Shown one piece after another: positions 16,797 to 25,392 of a stretch of DNA of 64,000 nucleotides. The notes under the pieces are model-generated. The model was given only the letters and a program-made list of their open reading frames with translations. It did no database searches and had not been told where the DNA came from. Position 1 is the first letter of the stretch; the number at the start of each line of letters is the position of its first letter. Where the stretch lies: assembly GCA_033763775.1 (NCBI GenBank), contig JANRJW010000013.1, positions 186,001 through 250,000 of the forward strand. Reading direction: 5' to 3'. Position numbers and translations under genes: made by a program. The stretch comes from JAJTHB01 sp033763775. GTDB lineage: Bacteria; Pseudomonadota; Alphaproteobacteria; Rickettsiales; SXRF01.

Positions 16797-17073
16797 CGAT
16801 TTTGCGCTCAATCTGACGCTTGAGCTTGGCCGCTTCCGGCGTGAGCGTGCGTGATGAGTGGCCGGTGAGATAGGCATCCAGACCGCCATTATGCTCAATG
16901 CTGCGCAGCGTAGCCGCCGTGACACGCAAAGAAACAGTCGCGCCAAGCACCTCGCTCATCAGAGAGACTTTCTGCAGGTTGGGCAGAAAACGTGTTCTGG
17001 TTTTACGGTTAGAATGGGACACTTTGTTACCAAACTGGGAACCGGTGCCGGTGATGGAACAACGTCTGGACAT
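16777..17073 (-). CDS. rpmB: 50S ribosomal protein L28
   Basis: A 98-residue L28 with the family start MSRRCSITGTGSQFGNKVSHS and NRKTRTRFLPNLQ. The C-terminal extension, rich in Lys and Ala, is normal for alphaproteobacteria. Position next to cobT is also common in this class. It is convergent with cobT, with a 20-base overlap. Confidence 0.97.
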   Translation of the reverse strand: MSRRCSITGTGSQFGNKVSHSNRKTRTRFLPNLQKVSLMSEVLGATVSLRVTAATLRSIEHNGGLDAYLTGHSSRTLTPEAAKLKRQIERKIAKKAAA

Positions 17074-17195
17074 AACAAATCCTCTGAAAAAACTGGTTTT
17101 ATGGAGCGCAGGTTGTAGGCAAAATCCTGAATAAGGTCAAGCAGAAAAAAGGTGCTGTTGCAGGAAATTTTGCCCCCGCTCAGGCCATGGGATGA

Positions 17196-17654
17196 CTACT
17201 TAACCTTGTGGATATTATTGATATAATCCGTCCAGAAACGCTCCAGCTGCGAAAGCGACGCATTCAGGGCGGAAAGCTTCACCGCATCCGTCTCGCGCGA
17301 GAGTGCTTCGGTGTTGCGCTGATAAAGCTCATCGACTTTTTTGCAGAGCATCAGCCCTTTATCGGACAGTTTGATACGCGTGGAGCGTTTATCATGCGGC
17401 GCACGCTCCTGCACCAGATAGCCATTTTCAACCAGCTTTTTAACGTTATAGGACACGTTTGAGCCAAGATAATAGCCACGGTTGGTAAGCTCGCCAATGG
17501 TGAGCTGCTCATGATTGATGTTGTAGAGAATGAGTGTCTGCACGTTGTTGATGTCATCGATTTTAAGACGATCAAGCTCGGTCTTCACCACATCCAGAAA
17601 GCGGCGATGAAGGCGTTCGATTAACAGGATGCACTCGCTGTAAATATCTTTCAA
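17196..17654 (-). CDS. MarR-family regulator, LdtR-like
   Basis: A 152-residue winged-helix protein. It has the MarR-type DNA-binding core LTIGELTNRGYYLGSNVSYN, then LVENGYLVQERAPHDKRSTR, the wing with its conserved DKR. This sequence closely follows the LdtR group known from Liberibacter and other alphaproteobacteria, which controls an L,D-transpeptidase and osmotic tolerance. The start ATGAAAGAT is preceded by an AGGTACC-type weak ribosome-binding site. Targets here are not visible. Confidence 0.88.
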   Translation of the reverse strand: MKDIYSECILLIERLHRRFLDVVKTELDRLKIDDINNVQTLILYNINHEQLTIGELTNRGYYLGSNVSYNVKKLVENGYLVQERAPHDKRSTRIKLSDKGLMLCKKVDELYQRNTEALSRETDAVKLSALNASLSQLERFWTDYINNIHKVK

Positions 17655-17722
17655 GGGTACCTCGTTTGAAATAATAACTTCTCTAATCTACCTTGTGATT
17701 CGTTAAGAATGCGTTTATGTCG

Positions 17723-19279
17723 CTAATCTTGTGGGTTATACCCTGCCTCCGGCGGCGGCGCGAGCGGGAAAATCAGCCGCACTAATGTCCCTTTACCCAG
17801 CTCGCTTTCCATTTCAATACGGCCATAATGCAGCTCCATCAGCTTGCGCGTGAGGGGCAGACCAAGCCCCGTGCCTTCATATTTGCGGTTCAGCCCGCTA
17901 TCAACCTGACCGAAACTCTGAAACGCCTTGCCGAGATCCTCTGCGGACATGCCAATGCCTGTATCCTGAACCAGAATGACATATTCATCACCACATGGGG
18001 CATGCTCAATAACTTTAGCTGAAATATGTACACGCCCGCCCGGCTCAGTGAATTTTACGGCGTTGGACAAAATATTGAGGAGCACCTGAATAAAACGAAG
18101 ACGATCCGCCACCAAGGGAGGTAATGACCTAGGCACATCCACCGACATGGTGACTTTACCTTTTTCAGCGCGCTCAGCAAGAATCGTCATGCATTTATTG
18201 ATCGACTTGCCGACATGCACTTCCTCATAGGTGATGGAGAGCTTACCCGCTTCCGCCTTGGAAAGATCCAGAATATCATTAATGATATCGAGCAGATGCG
18301 TGCCGGATTCATTGATATCTTTGGCATATTCAAGGTATTTGTTATCCCCCAGCGGACCAAACAGCTGGTTCATTAGAATCGAGGAAAATCCAATAATCGC
18401 ATTGAGCGGTGTGCGCAGCTCATGGCTGATATTCGCAAGAAACTGAGATTTAGCACGGCTCGCACCCTCCGCGATATCTTTCGCACGCTCGAGATCGATA
18501 TTTTGTTTCTTGAGCTGCTGATCGCGCTGGCTGATTTCGCTGAGCATGTTGTTAAAAGCAGTGGTCAGCACCACCAGCTCGTTTTTATCTTCACGCGCCG
18601 GATCACCAATCACCGGCGCGCGTATTGAGTAATCCTTGGCATCCGACACCTTGCGAGCCGTCTCTGCTAACTCAAGAATCGGGCTTGAAATCGCCTTCTG
18701 AAGCGACACAGCTAGAAAATATGACAAAAGAATTGCAGCAAAAATCACCGCAATAGCGATCGCTAATTGTTTCTGAATATATTCATTGATCTGCTGAAGG
18801 GTTGAGCGAATGTAAATTGAACCTACGCGTTGAAACGATGAGTTCACCACATCTTTCATGATTTCGATATGACTACCGGTAATTGCTATTCTTGGTGTCA
18901 CATCAACCGGACAGTCCGACACATAGCCATCACGGAACGAATACTCACCCACACGCTTATCTTGCAACACATTGCCATTTTCATCCACGAAGGAACTTTC
19001 TGCATCATAAATGCAGGCCAGCACGATCTGCGGTTTTACACTGAAAACACTCATGGTTGTGGGGATCTTGTCGTAAATACTGAACTCAAGCGCCGAGATA
19101 TTCGCCTCGCCAACAATTGTCGCAGACACATTGAGCTCATTGATGATGCTGTTGCGAATGTTATAAATGCCGACCAGCGAAATGGTCAGGCTGGTCAGCA
19201 ATACAGAAATAGCGCTGATCGCGATAATAATCAGGTTGAGCCTGCGCTTAATCGAGATATTACTGCTGAGGAATGCCAT
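17723..19279 (-). CDS. CHASE8-HAMP sensor histidine kinase
   Basis: A 518-residue membrane kinase. A first membrane segment (about residues 12-34) leads to a periplasmic CHASE8-like domain (about 35-165), then a second segment (about 172-192), HAMP (about 193-255), HisKA with the phospho-acceptor in FLANISHELRTPLNAI, and a HATPase domain with the N-box VLLNILSNAVKFTEPGG, DTGIGM and GTGLGLPL. No response regulator is adjacent. It lies 4 bases after a YfiR-like gene. YfiR normally controls a CHASE8 diguanylate cyclase, so this looks like the same sensor logic wired to a kinase. Confidence 0.93.
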   Translation of the reverse strand: MAFLSSNISIKRRLNLIIIAISAISVLLTSLTISLVGIYNIRNSIINELNVSATIVGEANISALEFSIYDKIPTTMSVFSVKPQIVLACIYDAESSFVDENGNVLQDKRVGEYSFRDGYVSDCPVDVTPRIAITGSHIEIMKDVVNSSFQRVGSIYIRSTLQQINEYIQKQLAIAIAVIFAAILLSYFLAVSLQKAISSPILELAETARKVSDAKDYSIRAPVIGDPAREDKNELVVLTTAFNNMLSEISQRDQQLKKQNIDLERAKDIAEGASRAKSQFLANISHELRTPLNAIIGFSSILMNQLFGPLGDNKYLEYAKDINESGTHLLDIINDILDLSKAEAGKLSITYEEVHVGKSINKCMTILAERAEKGKVTMSVDVPRSLPPLVADRLRFIQVLLNILSNAVKFTEPGGRVHISAKVIEHAPCGDEYVILVQDTGIGMSAEDLGKAFQSFGQVDSGLNRKYEGTGLGLPLTRKLMELHYGRIEMESELGKGTLVRLIFPLAPPPEAGYNPQD

Positions 19280-19283
19280 AGCG

Positions 19284-19841
19284 CTAGCCCTCCTCCATCA
19301 CCGCGAGATCAAGCACACGTGGATCAGTAACCCGAAGCCCTGCCGCGTCTATCGCATTTCGATTAATGGTAAATCGTATCGAATCCCCTACACGAACCAG
19401 CCCAAACATCCCGCCGCGACTGATAAAGCGCGGTATCGGCGAGATGGTAAGTATTGGACGGTTTCCAAACAAGTTTATCAGCTGCGATAAACGGCTCTCC
19501 TCATTGGAGGCAATGAATATCGCATGGCATTGTTCCACGAGATATTGATCACTCTTGCCATTGGCATCCACAATACTCACGGGCGCCAGAAAATTCCACT
19601 TTGAAGGCGGCGGCGCGCTGATTTCGGATGCATCGCCAATGATGCAGAAATTAAAACTATTTTCGCTCGAAAAACCAAGCGACTCCGGCCAGGCAATGCT
19701 CGCCACAAAATGACGAGCATATTGCCCATAAAATGATTTAGGGGGTAGCGCACCTGGGGTTGACGCCTGTGCAGGCATACCGAGCAAGCCGACGACTAAC
19801 ATCACCAGCCCCCAGTGCGATATTTTTTTGCTCAGGATCAC
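19284..19841 (-). CDS. YfiR family (DUF4154) periplasmic protein
   Basis: A 185-residue secreted protein with a signal peptide (hydrophobic core LVMLVVGLLGMPAQA) and the DUF4154 pattern: KSFYGQYARHFVASIAWPES, NFCIIGD, HAIFIASNEESRL, and near the end GGMFGLVRVGDSIRFTINRNAID. YfiR is a periplasmic repressor of the CHASE8 protein YfiN/TpbB. It starts at GTG and is the first gene of a pair with the CHASE8 kinase downstream, 4 bases apart. A role as that kinase's periplasmic regulator is inferred from the pairing. Confidence 0.88.
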   Translation of the reverse strand: MILSKKISHWGLVMLVVGLLGMPAQASTPGALPPKSFYGQYARHFVASIAWPESLGFSSENSFNFCIIGDASEISAPPPSKWNFLAPVSIVDANGKSDQYLVEQCHAIFIASNEESRLSQLINLFGNRPILTISPIPRFISRGGMFGLVRVGDSIRFTINRNAIDAAGLRVTDPRVLDLAVMEEG

Positions 19842-20113
19842 GAACCAGAACTTTCAGCAGCTTTATGCCAGCGTTTTTTCACGAATTTTTATCCACGGAT
19901 GTATGAGCCTGAATCTTTGCCCTTTTTGATTAAAATACCATTAAATCGCCGACACGTTTAATGCCTGCAACGCTGTATTTCACTCGCGTTGGTTGCAAAA
20001 ATACCACATCTGCCGCCGCGCAAAGAGCAAACCGATTAACCGCTTGCAAAAAAACGCCCTCAGGGTATCATGGCTTTAATTTACTAAGCCATTGTTAAAA
20101 TTGTTTTTTCGTG

Positions 20114-20401
20114 ATGCTCAACCCGTTTATCAATCTGCTCAGCAGCATTATTTCACTTTTTATCATTTGCGTGATTGTTCAGGCGGTGCTCTCGCTGCTG
20201 ATCGCGTTTAAAATCGTTAATCCCTTCCAACCGCTGGTGCAGCGCGTGATGTATGCGCTAAACAGGCTGGTGAACCCCGCGCTGCGCCCCATCCGCAAAT
20301 TGCTACCGGACATGGGAGGCATCGATATTTCTCCCATCCTGCTCATTCTGCTGCTGCATTTTGTGCAGGATGCGCTCTATACCTATCTCTACAACCTGTA
20401 G
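20114..20401 (+). CDS. YggT family integral membrane protein
   Basis: A 95-residue inner-membrane protein with two hydrophobic segments (about residues 8-32 and 75-92) and the typical linker NPFQPLVQRVMYALNRLVNPALRPIRK. YggT proteins are conserved in bacteria and linked to cell-division or osmotic functions, but their role is not settled. It is followed one base later by the ferredoxin-like gene. Confidence 0.9.
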   Translation: MLNPFINLLSSIISLFIICVIVQAVLSLLIAFKIVNPFQPLVQRVMYALNRLVNPALRPIRKLLPDMGGIDISPILLILLLHFVQDALYTYLYNL

Positions 20402-20402
20402 C

Positions 20403-20711
20403 ATGTTTTTCGAACGCCACATCTTCTGCTGCACCAACAGGCGTGAGCCCGGCCATAAGCGCGGCTGCTGCGCTGATAAAAACGCGGATGAACTGCGCGA
20501 TTACATGAAAACTAAAGCAAAGGAAGCCGGTATCCGCAAAACACGCGTAAATAGCGCCGGCTGCCTTGATCGTTGCGAGCTGGGCCCCTGTATGGTGATC
20601 TACCCCGAGGGGGTATGGTATCGCTGCCAGACTAAAGAAGATGTGGATGAGGTGATCCGCGAACATCTTGGGCAAGGAAAGCCGGTGGAACGACTCAGGC
20701 TGCCCAGCTAA
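20403..20711 (+). CDS. Thioredoxin-like (2Fe-2S) ferredoxin
   Basis: The protein from the ATG at 20403 is 102 residues. It begins FFERHIFCCTNRREPGHKRG, and four cysteines in CCTNRR (first pair), SAGCLDRCELGPC (later pair) are the expected ligands of a thioredoxin-fold [2Fe-2S] ferredoxin. Similar proteins occur in alphaproteobacteria next to yggT. Its redox partner is not apparent. It starts one base after the yggT stop. Confidence 0.9.
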   Translation: MFFERHIFCCTNRREPGHKRGCCADKNADELRDYMKTKAKEAGIRKTRVNSAGCLDRCELGPCMVIYPEGVWYRCQTKEDVDEVIREHLGQGKPVERLRLPS

Positions 20712-20727
20712 CCCACCCTGAAAAGAA

Positions 20728-21405
20728 TTATCTGGCTATTTGCCGCTCTGGCATATCGATCACGATACCTGCTTTATTGAGCGATTGCCTTGTGCGATTG
20801 ATAATTTGCGATTGCAGCTGTTGATAACGTGCCATCTGCACTGCACTCGCCCGCTCATTTCTCAATTGATCAGGGGTTAAGCCAAGCACTTCATGGGAAT
20901 CATCTAACGCCCCCATCGGCTTTGCGTCATCTGGCGTTCTGCTCACTGCATTCAGATCCACCAGCACAGGAAAATCCATGTCACCCAGCCGCATGAACTG
21001 GCTCTTAAAATTCTTATGAATATCGGATATATAGTCGCGATGTCCGCCGGCATTGAGCACGCCTATAAACTTCAGTATATCTTCACGTTCAATATTGTCA
21101 TAAGGCACTGCTCGAGGGACTATTAGCGCAGCAAAAGTGTTGTTCTCTGTCACATCGATCACCGGTATAACGGCAGGCGACTTCAGCTGTCCATATGATT
21201 CATTTGTTTCTATTCTCAGTACCGCATCTGGCACCACTTGGCCATCACGCCCTTTAATCTCATAAACAATTGCAATCGATCCCCTGCCCACTTCATCACC
21301 GATGGTGATACCCTTAGCTTTCAGCCGCTGCACAAGATCGGAATAATCTTCAGGAAAAGCCTCTCTTATCCCATCAGTAATGTTGTATGCGCTAGAATCA
21401 GTCAA
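20728..21405 (-). CDS. Protein-kinase-like protein, 225 aa, degenerate
   Basis: I do not recognise a named family, but the fold of the N-terminal half looks kinase-like: a glycine-rich loop VGRGSIAIVYEIKG, a strand AVLRIE where kinases have VAIK, a hinge-like FAALIVPRA, an HRDY, and FPVLVDLN where kinases have the Mg-binding strand. The catalytic lysine is absent or replaced by Arg, so it could be a pseudokinase or a small divergent kinase. It starts with TTG, supported by AAGAAGG 7 bases upstream. It lies 37 bases after the divergent sigma factor on the same strand, suggesting co-transcription. The assignment is inference only. Confidence 0.6.
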   Translation of the reverse strand: MTDSSAYNITDGIREAFPEDYSDLVQRLKAKGITIGDEVGRGSIAIVYEIKGRDGQVVPDAVLRIETNESYGQLKSPAVIPVIDVTENNTFAALIVPRAVPYDNIEREDILKFIGVLNAGGHRDYISDIHKNFKSQFMRLGDMDFPVLVDLNAVSRTPDDAKPMGALDDSHEVLGLTPDQLRNERASAVQMARYQQLQSQIINRTRQSLNKAGIVIDMPERQIAR

Positions 21406-21441
21406 ACCAATACCTTCTTTGCATTTCCTAGTGATAAAACA

Positions 21442-22470
21442 TTATAAACTATAGCCACGCCTGTCATGCTTTGGATCATCAACCAAAATCACTCGCAGCA
21501 GCTTTACTGATTCATCAATAATCTGCCTGATACGCTCCCTAGTCAGACCGTGTTCTTCGCCAATGTTTTCAAGTGTCCTTCCATCAATTAGATGAAATCT
21601 AATTAAATCCCTTGCCCTTTTATCAGGAATCGCATTGATAGCGAGCCGAACACGTTCCATAGTTTCTTCACGACTTAATGTTTCGTGCGCAGCTGATTCC
21701 TCTCCTGCTCCGGATGAGGGGCGCATACCATGTTCTTCGTTCGCTATCGGACGAACCAGCAAGCCCAGGCTATATGCAAAGTTGCGGTCTGAATGGCGGT
21801 GTGCTCGGCGTATGTAATCTCGCAGATACGACTTAAGCGGATTCAGAAAAAAAGTACTAAAACTTGTTCCTTTCTTATCATCATAAGTCAATATTGAATT
21901 TAGAAAAATACGGCCAATGATGCCCTCAATATCATTCGGGTCATGATCGTCTATCAAACGCAGATTTGGTGGATAGTGAGCATGGATTTTAATCGTGTAT
22001 GCTTCGGATTGCCATAGCAATTCGACCAGACTTTTCACCTCAGGATTTTTAAGAAAAGCCTTCTGCTTAGACTCCAGATTATCCTTCTCAAGCTTACTGA
22101 TTTTTACTTTATTAGGTGTAGGGTGAATAGCGTAGCTTGTTTTAAGCGCTATCAGACGGCAAGCAATTTTCTGCTGAAACTCACGCAGTAGCGGCCTGGT
22201 TAGTGGTTCTTCTGCCAGAGTTGAAAGATCCTTTGCAATATCAGAGTAGCCATGAGCCAGAACAACATCACCATCGATCCGAAATAGCTGCTCATCCTTG
22301 CCTACGTCCCTCAGCACAATAGTTTCAACGCGGCTCAGCGCCTCAGCCAATTTAGGCGATGGCGCAGGGTAGCGCTTTTTGAACTCCAGCCATAATTTGT
22401 TTAAATCCGGCTTAATAGACGTTCTCGGCGGATTGACTAATTCAGTAAATTTTCTTTTATGATGCATCAT
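21442..22470 (-). CDS. Divergent sigma-70 family factor, 342 aa
   Basis: The C-terminus is a clear sigma region 4 HTH: TLENIGEEHGLTRERIRQII, followed by DESVKLLR. Upstream, GTSFSTFFLNPLKSYLRDYI resembles region 2 (the FSTYA..WI block). The first half (about residues 1-180) is unlike standard sigma factors and is rich in charged residues. It may therefore be an alternative factor for a small regulon. The kinase-like gene follows on the same strand. Regulon and stimulus are unknown. Confidence 0.78.
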   Translation of the reverse strand: MMHHKRKFTELVNPPRTSIKPDLNKLWLEFKKRYPAPSPKLAEALSRVETIVLRDVGKDEQLFRIDGDVVLAHGYSDIAKDLSTLAEEPLTRPLLREFQQKIACRLIALKTSYAIHPTPNKVKISKLEKDNLESKQKAFLKNPEVKSLVELLWQSEAYTIKIHAHYPPNLRLIDDHDPNDIEGIIGRIFLNSILTYDDKKGTSFSTFFLNPLKSYLRDYIRRAHRHSDRNFAYSLGLLVRPIANEEHGMRPSSGAGEESAAHETLSREETMERVRLAINAIPDKRARDLIRFHLIDGRTLENIGEEHGLTRERIRQIIDESVKLLRVILVDDPKHDRRGYSL

Positions 22471-22579
22471 ATCTTGATTGTGGTTATGAGCTGAGGCATG
22501 CTCGATATTAGCGTAACTTTTTCTTAGAAGCTAATAGCGATTAATGATAATTACATGAAACATTTGTGACAATCAAACC

Positions 22580-23965
22580 ATGTTCTCCAATCTTTCCAAC
22601 AAGTTAACCGGGATTTTCAGCAAGCTGCGTGGCCGCGGTCTGCTCACCGAGGCGGATATTGATGCCGTGATGCGCGAGGTGCGTATCGCCCTGCTCGAGG
22701 CAGATGTGGCGCTGCCGGTGGTGAAAGATTTTATCACTTCGCTGAAGGCCAAGGCCGTTGGCGTGGAAGTGATTCAGAACGTCAACCCCGCCCAGATGGT
22801 CATCAAGCTGGTGAATGATCACTTGACGCAGCTGCTGGGAAGCGAGAATCAGCCCCTGAATCTTGCCACGACCCCGCCCGCCATTATCATGATGGTGGGG
22901 CTTCAGGGCTCCGGTAAAACCACCTCCACCGGCAAGCTGGCGCTACGCCTGAAAACCAAACAGAACAAAAAAGTGCTGGTCGCCTCGCTCGATATTTATC
23001 GCCCCGCCGCGCAGGAACAGCTGAAACAGGTGGCGGCGCAAGCCGGCATTGATGCGCTGCCCCCCCTTATTTCCCCCCCGCAAGCGGGGGGGATAGAGGG
23101 GGGGAAGGCCATCGTCCTCGGTATCACCGAGCGCGCCATCAAAGAAGCTCGCCTTGGCGGCTATGATGTGCTGCTGCTCGACACCGCCGGCCGCCTGCAT
23201 ATTGATGATGAGCTGATGAACGAGCTGAAGCAGGTAAAGCAGCTTGCAGAGCCGATTGAAACCCTGCTGGTGGCGGATTCCCTCACGGGTCAGGACGCGG
23301 TGAACATCGCCAAAACATTCCACGAACAGATTGGTGTGAGCGGCCTTATCCTCACCCGCGTCGATGGCGATGGGCGCGGCGGCGCGGCGCTTTCCATGCG
23401 CGCCGTCACCGGCCAGCCGATTAAATTTATCGGTGTCGGCGAAAAGCTTTCCGAGTTTGAGGAGTTCCATCCCGCGCGTATCGCTGGCCGAATTCTCGAT
23501 ATGGGCGATATTGTCGCGCTGGTGGAAAAAGCCGCCGAAGCGGTCGATCAAAAAGAAGCGGAGCAGATGGCCGCGCGCATGATGGAAGGGCAGTTCGATT
23601 TCAACGACCTGCTCGACCAGATGCGCAAGATGAAAAAAATGGGCGGCTTTGGCAGCATGATGAATCTACTGCCAGGCATGGGCAAACTCAAGGAAGAGAT
23701 CGAAGGAAAAATCGATGACAAGATGATCGCGAGGCAGGAGGCGATTATTCTTTCCATGACCAAACAGGAACGCAAGTTCCCCAAAATCATCAACGCCTCA
23801 CGCCGCCAGCGCATCGCGAGGGGTGCAGGCGTGCAGGTGCAGGATGTTAACCGTATTCTCAAGCAGCAGTTGCAGATGGCGGACATGATGAAGAAAATGA
23901 AGAAAATGGGACAAAAAGGTCTGATGCGCGGCGGGCTGAGCCAGCTTTTTGGTGGGCTGCGCTAA
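22580..23965 (+). CDS. ffh: Signal recognition particle GTPase Ffh
   Basis: Ffh binds signal peptides of membrane proteins and hands ribosomes to FtsY. The 461-residue protein has the N domain, G1 GLQGSGKTTSTGK, the DIYRPAAQEQL region, G3 DTAGRL, G4 TRVDGD, and a methionine-rich M domain. It contains an in-frame insertion at residues 161-175, starting PPLISPP and ending GGIEGG, within the insertion box between the G2 and G3 regions. This is encoded by a 45-bp inverted repeat. The rest looks normal. The 3' end overlaps the convergent acyltransferase by 4 bases. Confidence 0.97.
   Translation: MFSNLSNKLTGIFSKLRGRGLLTEADIDAVMREVRIALLEADVALPVVKDFITSLKAKAVGVEVIQNVNPAQMVIKLVNDHLTQLLGSENQPLNLATTPPAIIMMVGLQGSGKTTSTGKLALRLKTKQNKKVLVASLDIYRPAAQEQLKQVAAQAGIDALPPLISPPQAGGIEGGKAIVLGITERAIKEARLGGYDVLLLDTAGRLHIDDELMNELKQVKQLAEPIETLLVADSLTGQDAVNIAKTFHEQIGVSGLILTRVDGDGRGGAALSMRAVTGQPIKFIGVGEKLSEFEEFHPARIAGRILDMGDIVALVEKAAEAVDQKEAEQMAARMMEGQFDFNDLLDQMRKMKKMGGFGSMMNLLPGMGKLKEEIEGKIDDKMIARQEAIILSMTKQERKFPKIINASRRQRIARGAGVQVQDVNRILKQQLQMADMMKKMKKMGQKGLMRGGLSQLFGGLR
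23060..23104 (+). repeat. 45-bp palindrome inserted in the ffh coding frame
   Basis: The run C7, TTATTT, C7, GC, AA, GC, G7, ATAGA, G7 forms a stem of G/C runs centred at 23082/23083. It starts exactly on a codon boundary (codon 161) and spans 15 codons, so the reading frame is kept. Its extreme G/C runs differ from the surrounding gene. It resembles the mobile palindromic elements inserted in coding genes of Rickettsia, but no second copy was found in this window. Confidence 0.85.
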
Positions 23966-24651
23966 ATCGAATATTTCAGCTTCAGCACAATTTCCTGAAG
24001 GTAATTCACGTCCACCTTGGTGGTGAGCGGGTCGATGGCGGGGCCGCACTTCACTTTCACTTTCAGCCCGAAATGGCGCGGCAACCAACGCAGCGGAGAG
24101 CGCAGATATTTTCGGCTGAACATGCTACCCCACAGGCCGGAAATCGCAATCGGCACAATTGGCACCGGGTCGCGATTAATAATCCATTCAATGCCCGGCC
24201 GGAAGCGCCCAAGCCCGCCGGTGAATGTGAGAAACCCTTCAGGAAAAATACAAATCGCATCGCCCTGACGAAGCCCCTCAGAGATAGCGTCAAAGGCCTC
24301 CTCCACACTTTTTCGCGTGGGGGCAATGGGAATGGCGCGGTCAAGCTTCATCAGGTAGTTCACACCCGGAGTATGATAAATATCCTGATCAATGATATAA
24401 CGAACATTGCGGCTGGTGCCCGCATCAATCACCGGCCCATCGACATAAGACACATGGTTGGCGATGATGATCACCGGTCCGGTTTTGGGGATGTTTTCAA
24501 AGCCGATATAGGTTGGGCGGTAAACCGCGCGCGTTAAGGCGTGAATCAGCTTGCTAAGAATTTTCTGCATATCCAGCTTACGCACAATGAGCCTCTTGAC
24601 TACACGCGGATGTGGCAGGTCGTTCATTTTTGTGGTCAATTCATGTATCAT
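23962..24651 (-). CDS. PlsC-type 1-acylglycerol-phosphate acyltransferase
   Basis: A 229-residue membrane-associated acyltransferase with the HX4D motif in IANHVSYVDG (the catalytic His and Asp) and the substrate-binding FPEGFLTF. By family it acylates lysophosphatidate or a related lipid in the inner membrane. Substrate cannot be told from sequence. It is convergent with ffh, overlapping by 4 bases, and divergent from the rpsP operon. In-frame methionines at residues 9 and 28 leave the start slightly uncertain. Confidence 0.85.
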   Translation of the reverse strand: MIHELTTKMNDLPHPRVVKRLIVRKLDMQKILSKLIHALTRAVYRPTYIGFENIPKTGPVIIIANHVSYVDGPVIDAGTSRNVRYIIDQDIYHTPGVNYLMKLDRAIPIAPTRKSVEEAFDAISEGLRQGDAICIFPEGFLTFTGGLGRFRPGIEWIINRDPVPIVPIAISGLWGSMFSRKYLRSPLRWLPRHFGLKVKVKCGPAIDPLTTKVDVNYLQEIVLKLKYSI

Positions 24652-24785
24652 AGCTTTTATCTCGAATTCATTATAACAGACAGAGTGTTAATATTTTCTC
24701 TGCGGGCGCCACTTAATGCTTGCCCGGGGGGCAAAAAACTGCTAGAAAGCGCCCCCTTAAACCCATTAATCGATTGAAGGATGTT

Positions 24786-25121
24786 ATGCCCGCTACTATC
24801 AGACTTTCCCGCGCTGGAACCAAAAAACGCCCATTTTACAAGATTTTAGTTACCAATTCCCGCAGCCCGCGCGACAGCAAGTTCATTGAGAATATCGGCA
24901 CCTACAGCCCACTGCTGCCTTCGGGTGATGCAAAACGCGTGGTGATTGACACCGAGCGCGCAAAACATTGGCTGTCCGTTGGCGCCCAGATGAGCGACCG
25001 CGTGCACCTGTTTTTCAATCAGGCTGGCCTGGTTAAAACCAAGCCTGCGCAGCGCCCTGCCCGCAAATCTAAAAAGGATAAAGGCGGTGATGCTGCAGCT
25101 GAAGCCCCTGCCGCAGCTTAA
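24786..25121 (+). CDS. rpsP: 30S ribosomal protein S16
   Basis: A 111-residue S16 that starts MPATIRLSRAGTKKRPFYKI at the ATG of 24786. The conserved SRSPRDSKFIENIGTYSP block follows, with a Lys/Ala-rich C-terminal tail. It is the first gene of the rpsP-rimM-trmD-rplS operon. The longer reading frame upstream starting at 24720 has no family support. Confidence 0.97.
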   Translation: MPATIRLSRAGTKKRPFYKILVTNSRSPRDSKFIENIGTYSPLLPSGDAKRVVIDTERAKHWLSVGAQMSDRVHLFFNQAGLVKTKPAQRPARKSKKDKGGDAAAEAPAAA

Positions 25122-25125
25122 TTGA

Positions 25126-25392
25126 TTGCCAAAGAATTTCGGCAAACATCTTTCTCATAACCAGCTGGGAAAACCCGTGCTGACCTCAGGCGGCAAGCCG
25201 TATGGCACGGTGGTTGGCGTGTATGATTATGGCGCTGGCTTCGTCTGCGATATTGAGAAAATAAACAAAAAAATCGAGATGCTGCCGCTGAAACCCGAGT
25301 TTCTTGTGGCCAGCAACGATGGCCACAGCCTGATCGTTCAGGAGTTTGAATTTTTTGAGGTGCCGCCGCAGAAAGACCCTCAGGCGACATGA
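25126..25392 (+). CDS. RimM-like protein reduced to PRC barrel
   Basis: The gene lies in the rimM slot between rpsP and trmD, but encodes only 88 residues. The sequence matches the C-terminal PRC-barrel half of RimM (HNQLGKPVLTSGGKPYGTVV, then VYDYGAG), the domain that contacts S19 on the 30S head. The N-terminal RimM domain, about 90 residues, is missing, and only 4 bases separate the start from rpsP, so it was not simply overlooked. The start is a TTG at 25126. It could be a functional minimal protein or a remnant. Its stop overlaps the trmD start by 4 bases. Confidence 0.78.
   Translation: MPKNFGKHLSHNQLGKPVLTSGGKPYGTVVGVYDYGAGFVCDIEKINKKIEMLPLKPEFLVASNDGHSLIVQEFEFFEVPPQKDPQAT

Noticed and set aside
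19887..19895. DnaA-box-like TTATCCACG in the 19.9 kb intergenic region
   Set aside because: It is a single imperfect copy, with no cluster of boxes and no dnaA, so no origin is claimed although parS suggests the origin may be near.
24073..24537. 154-aa plus-strand frame opposite the acyltransferase
   Set aside because: It is opposite a clear PlsC-type gene and has no motif of its own.
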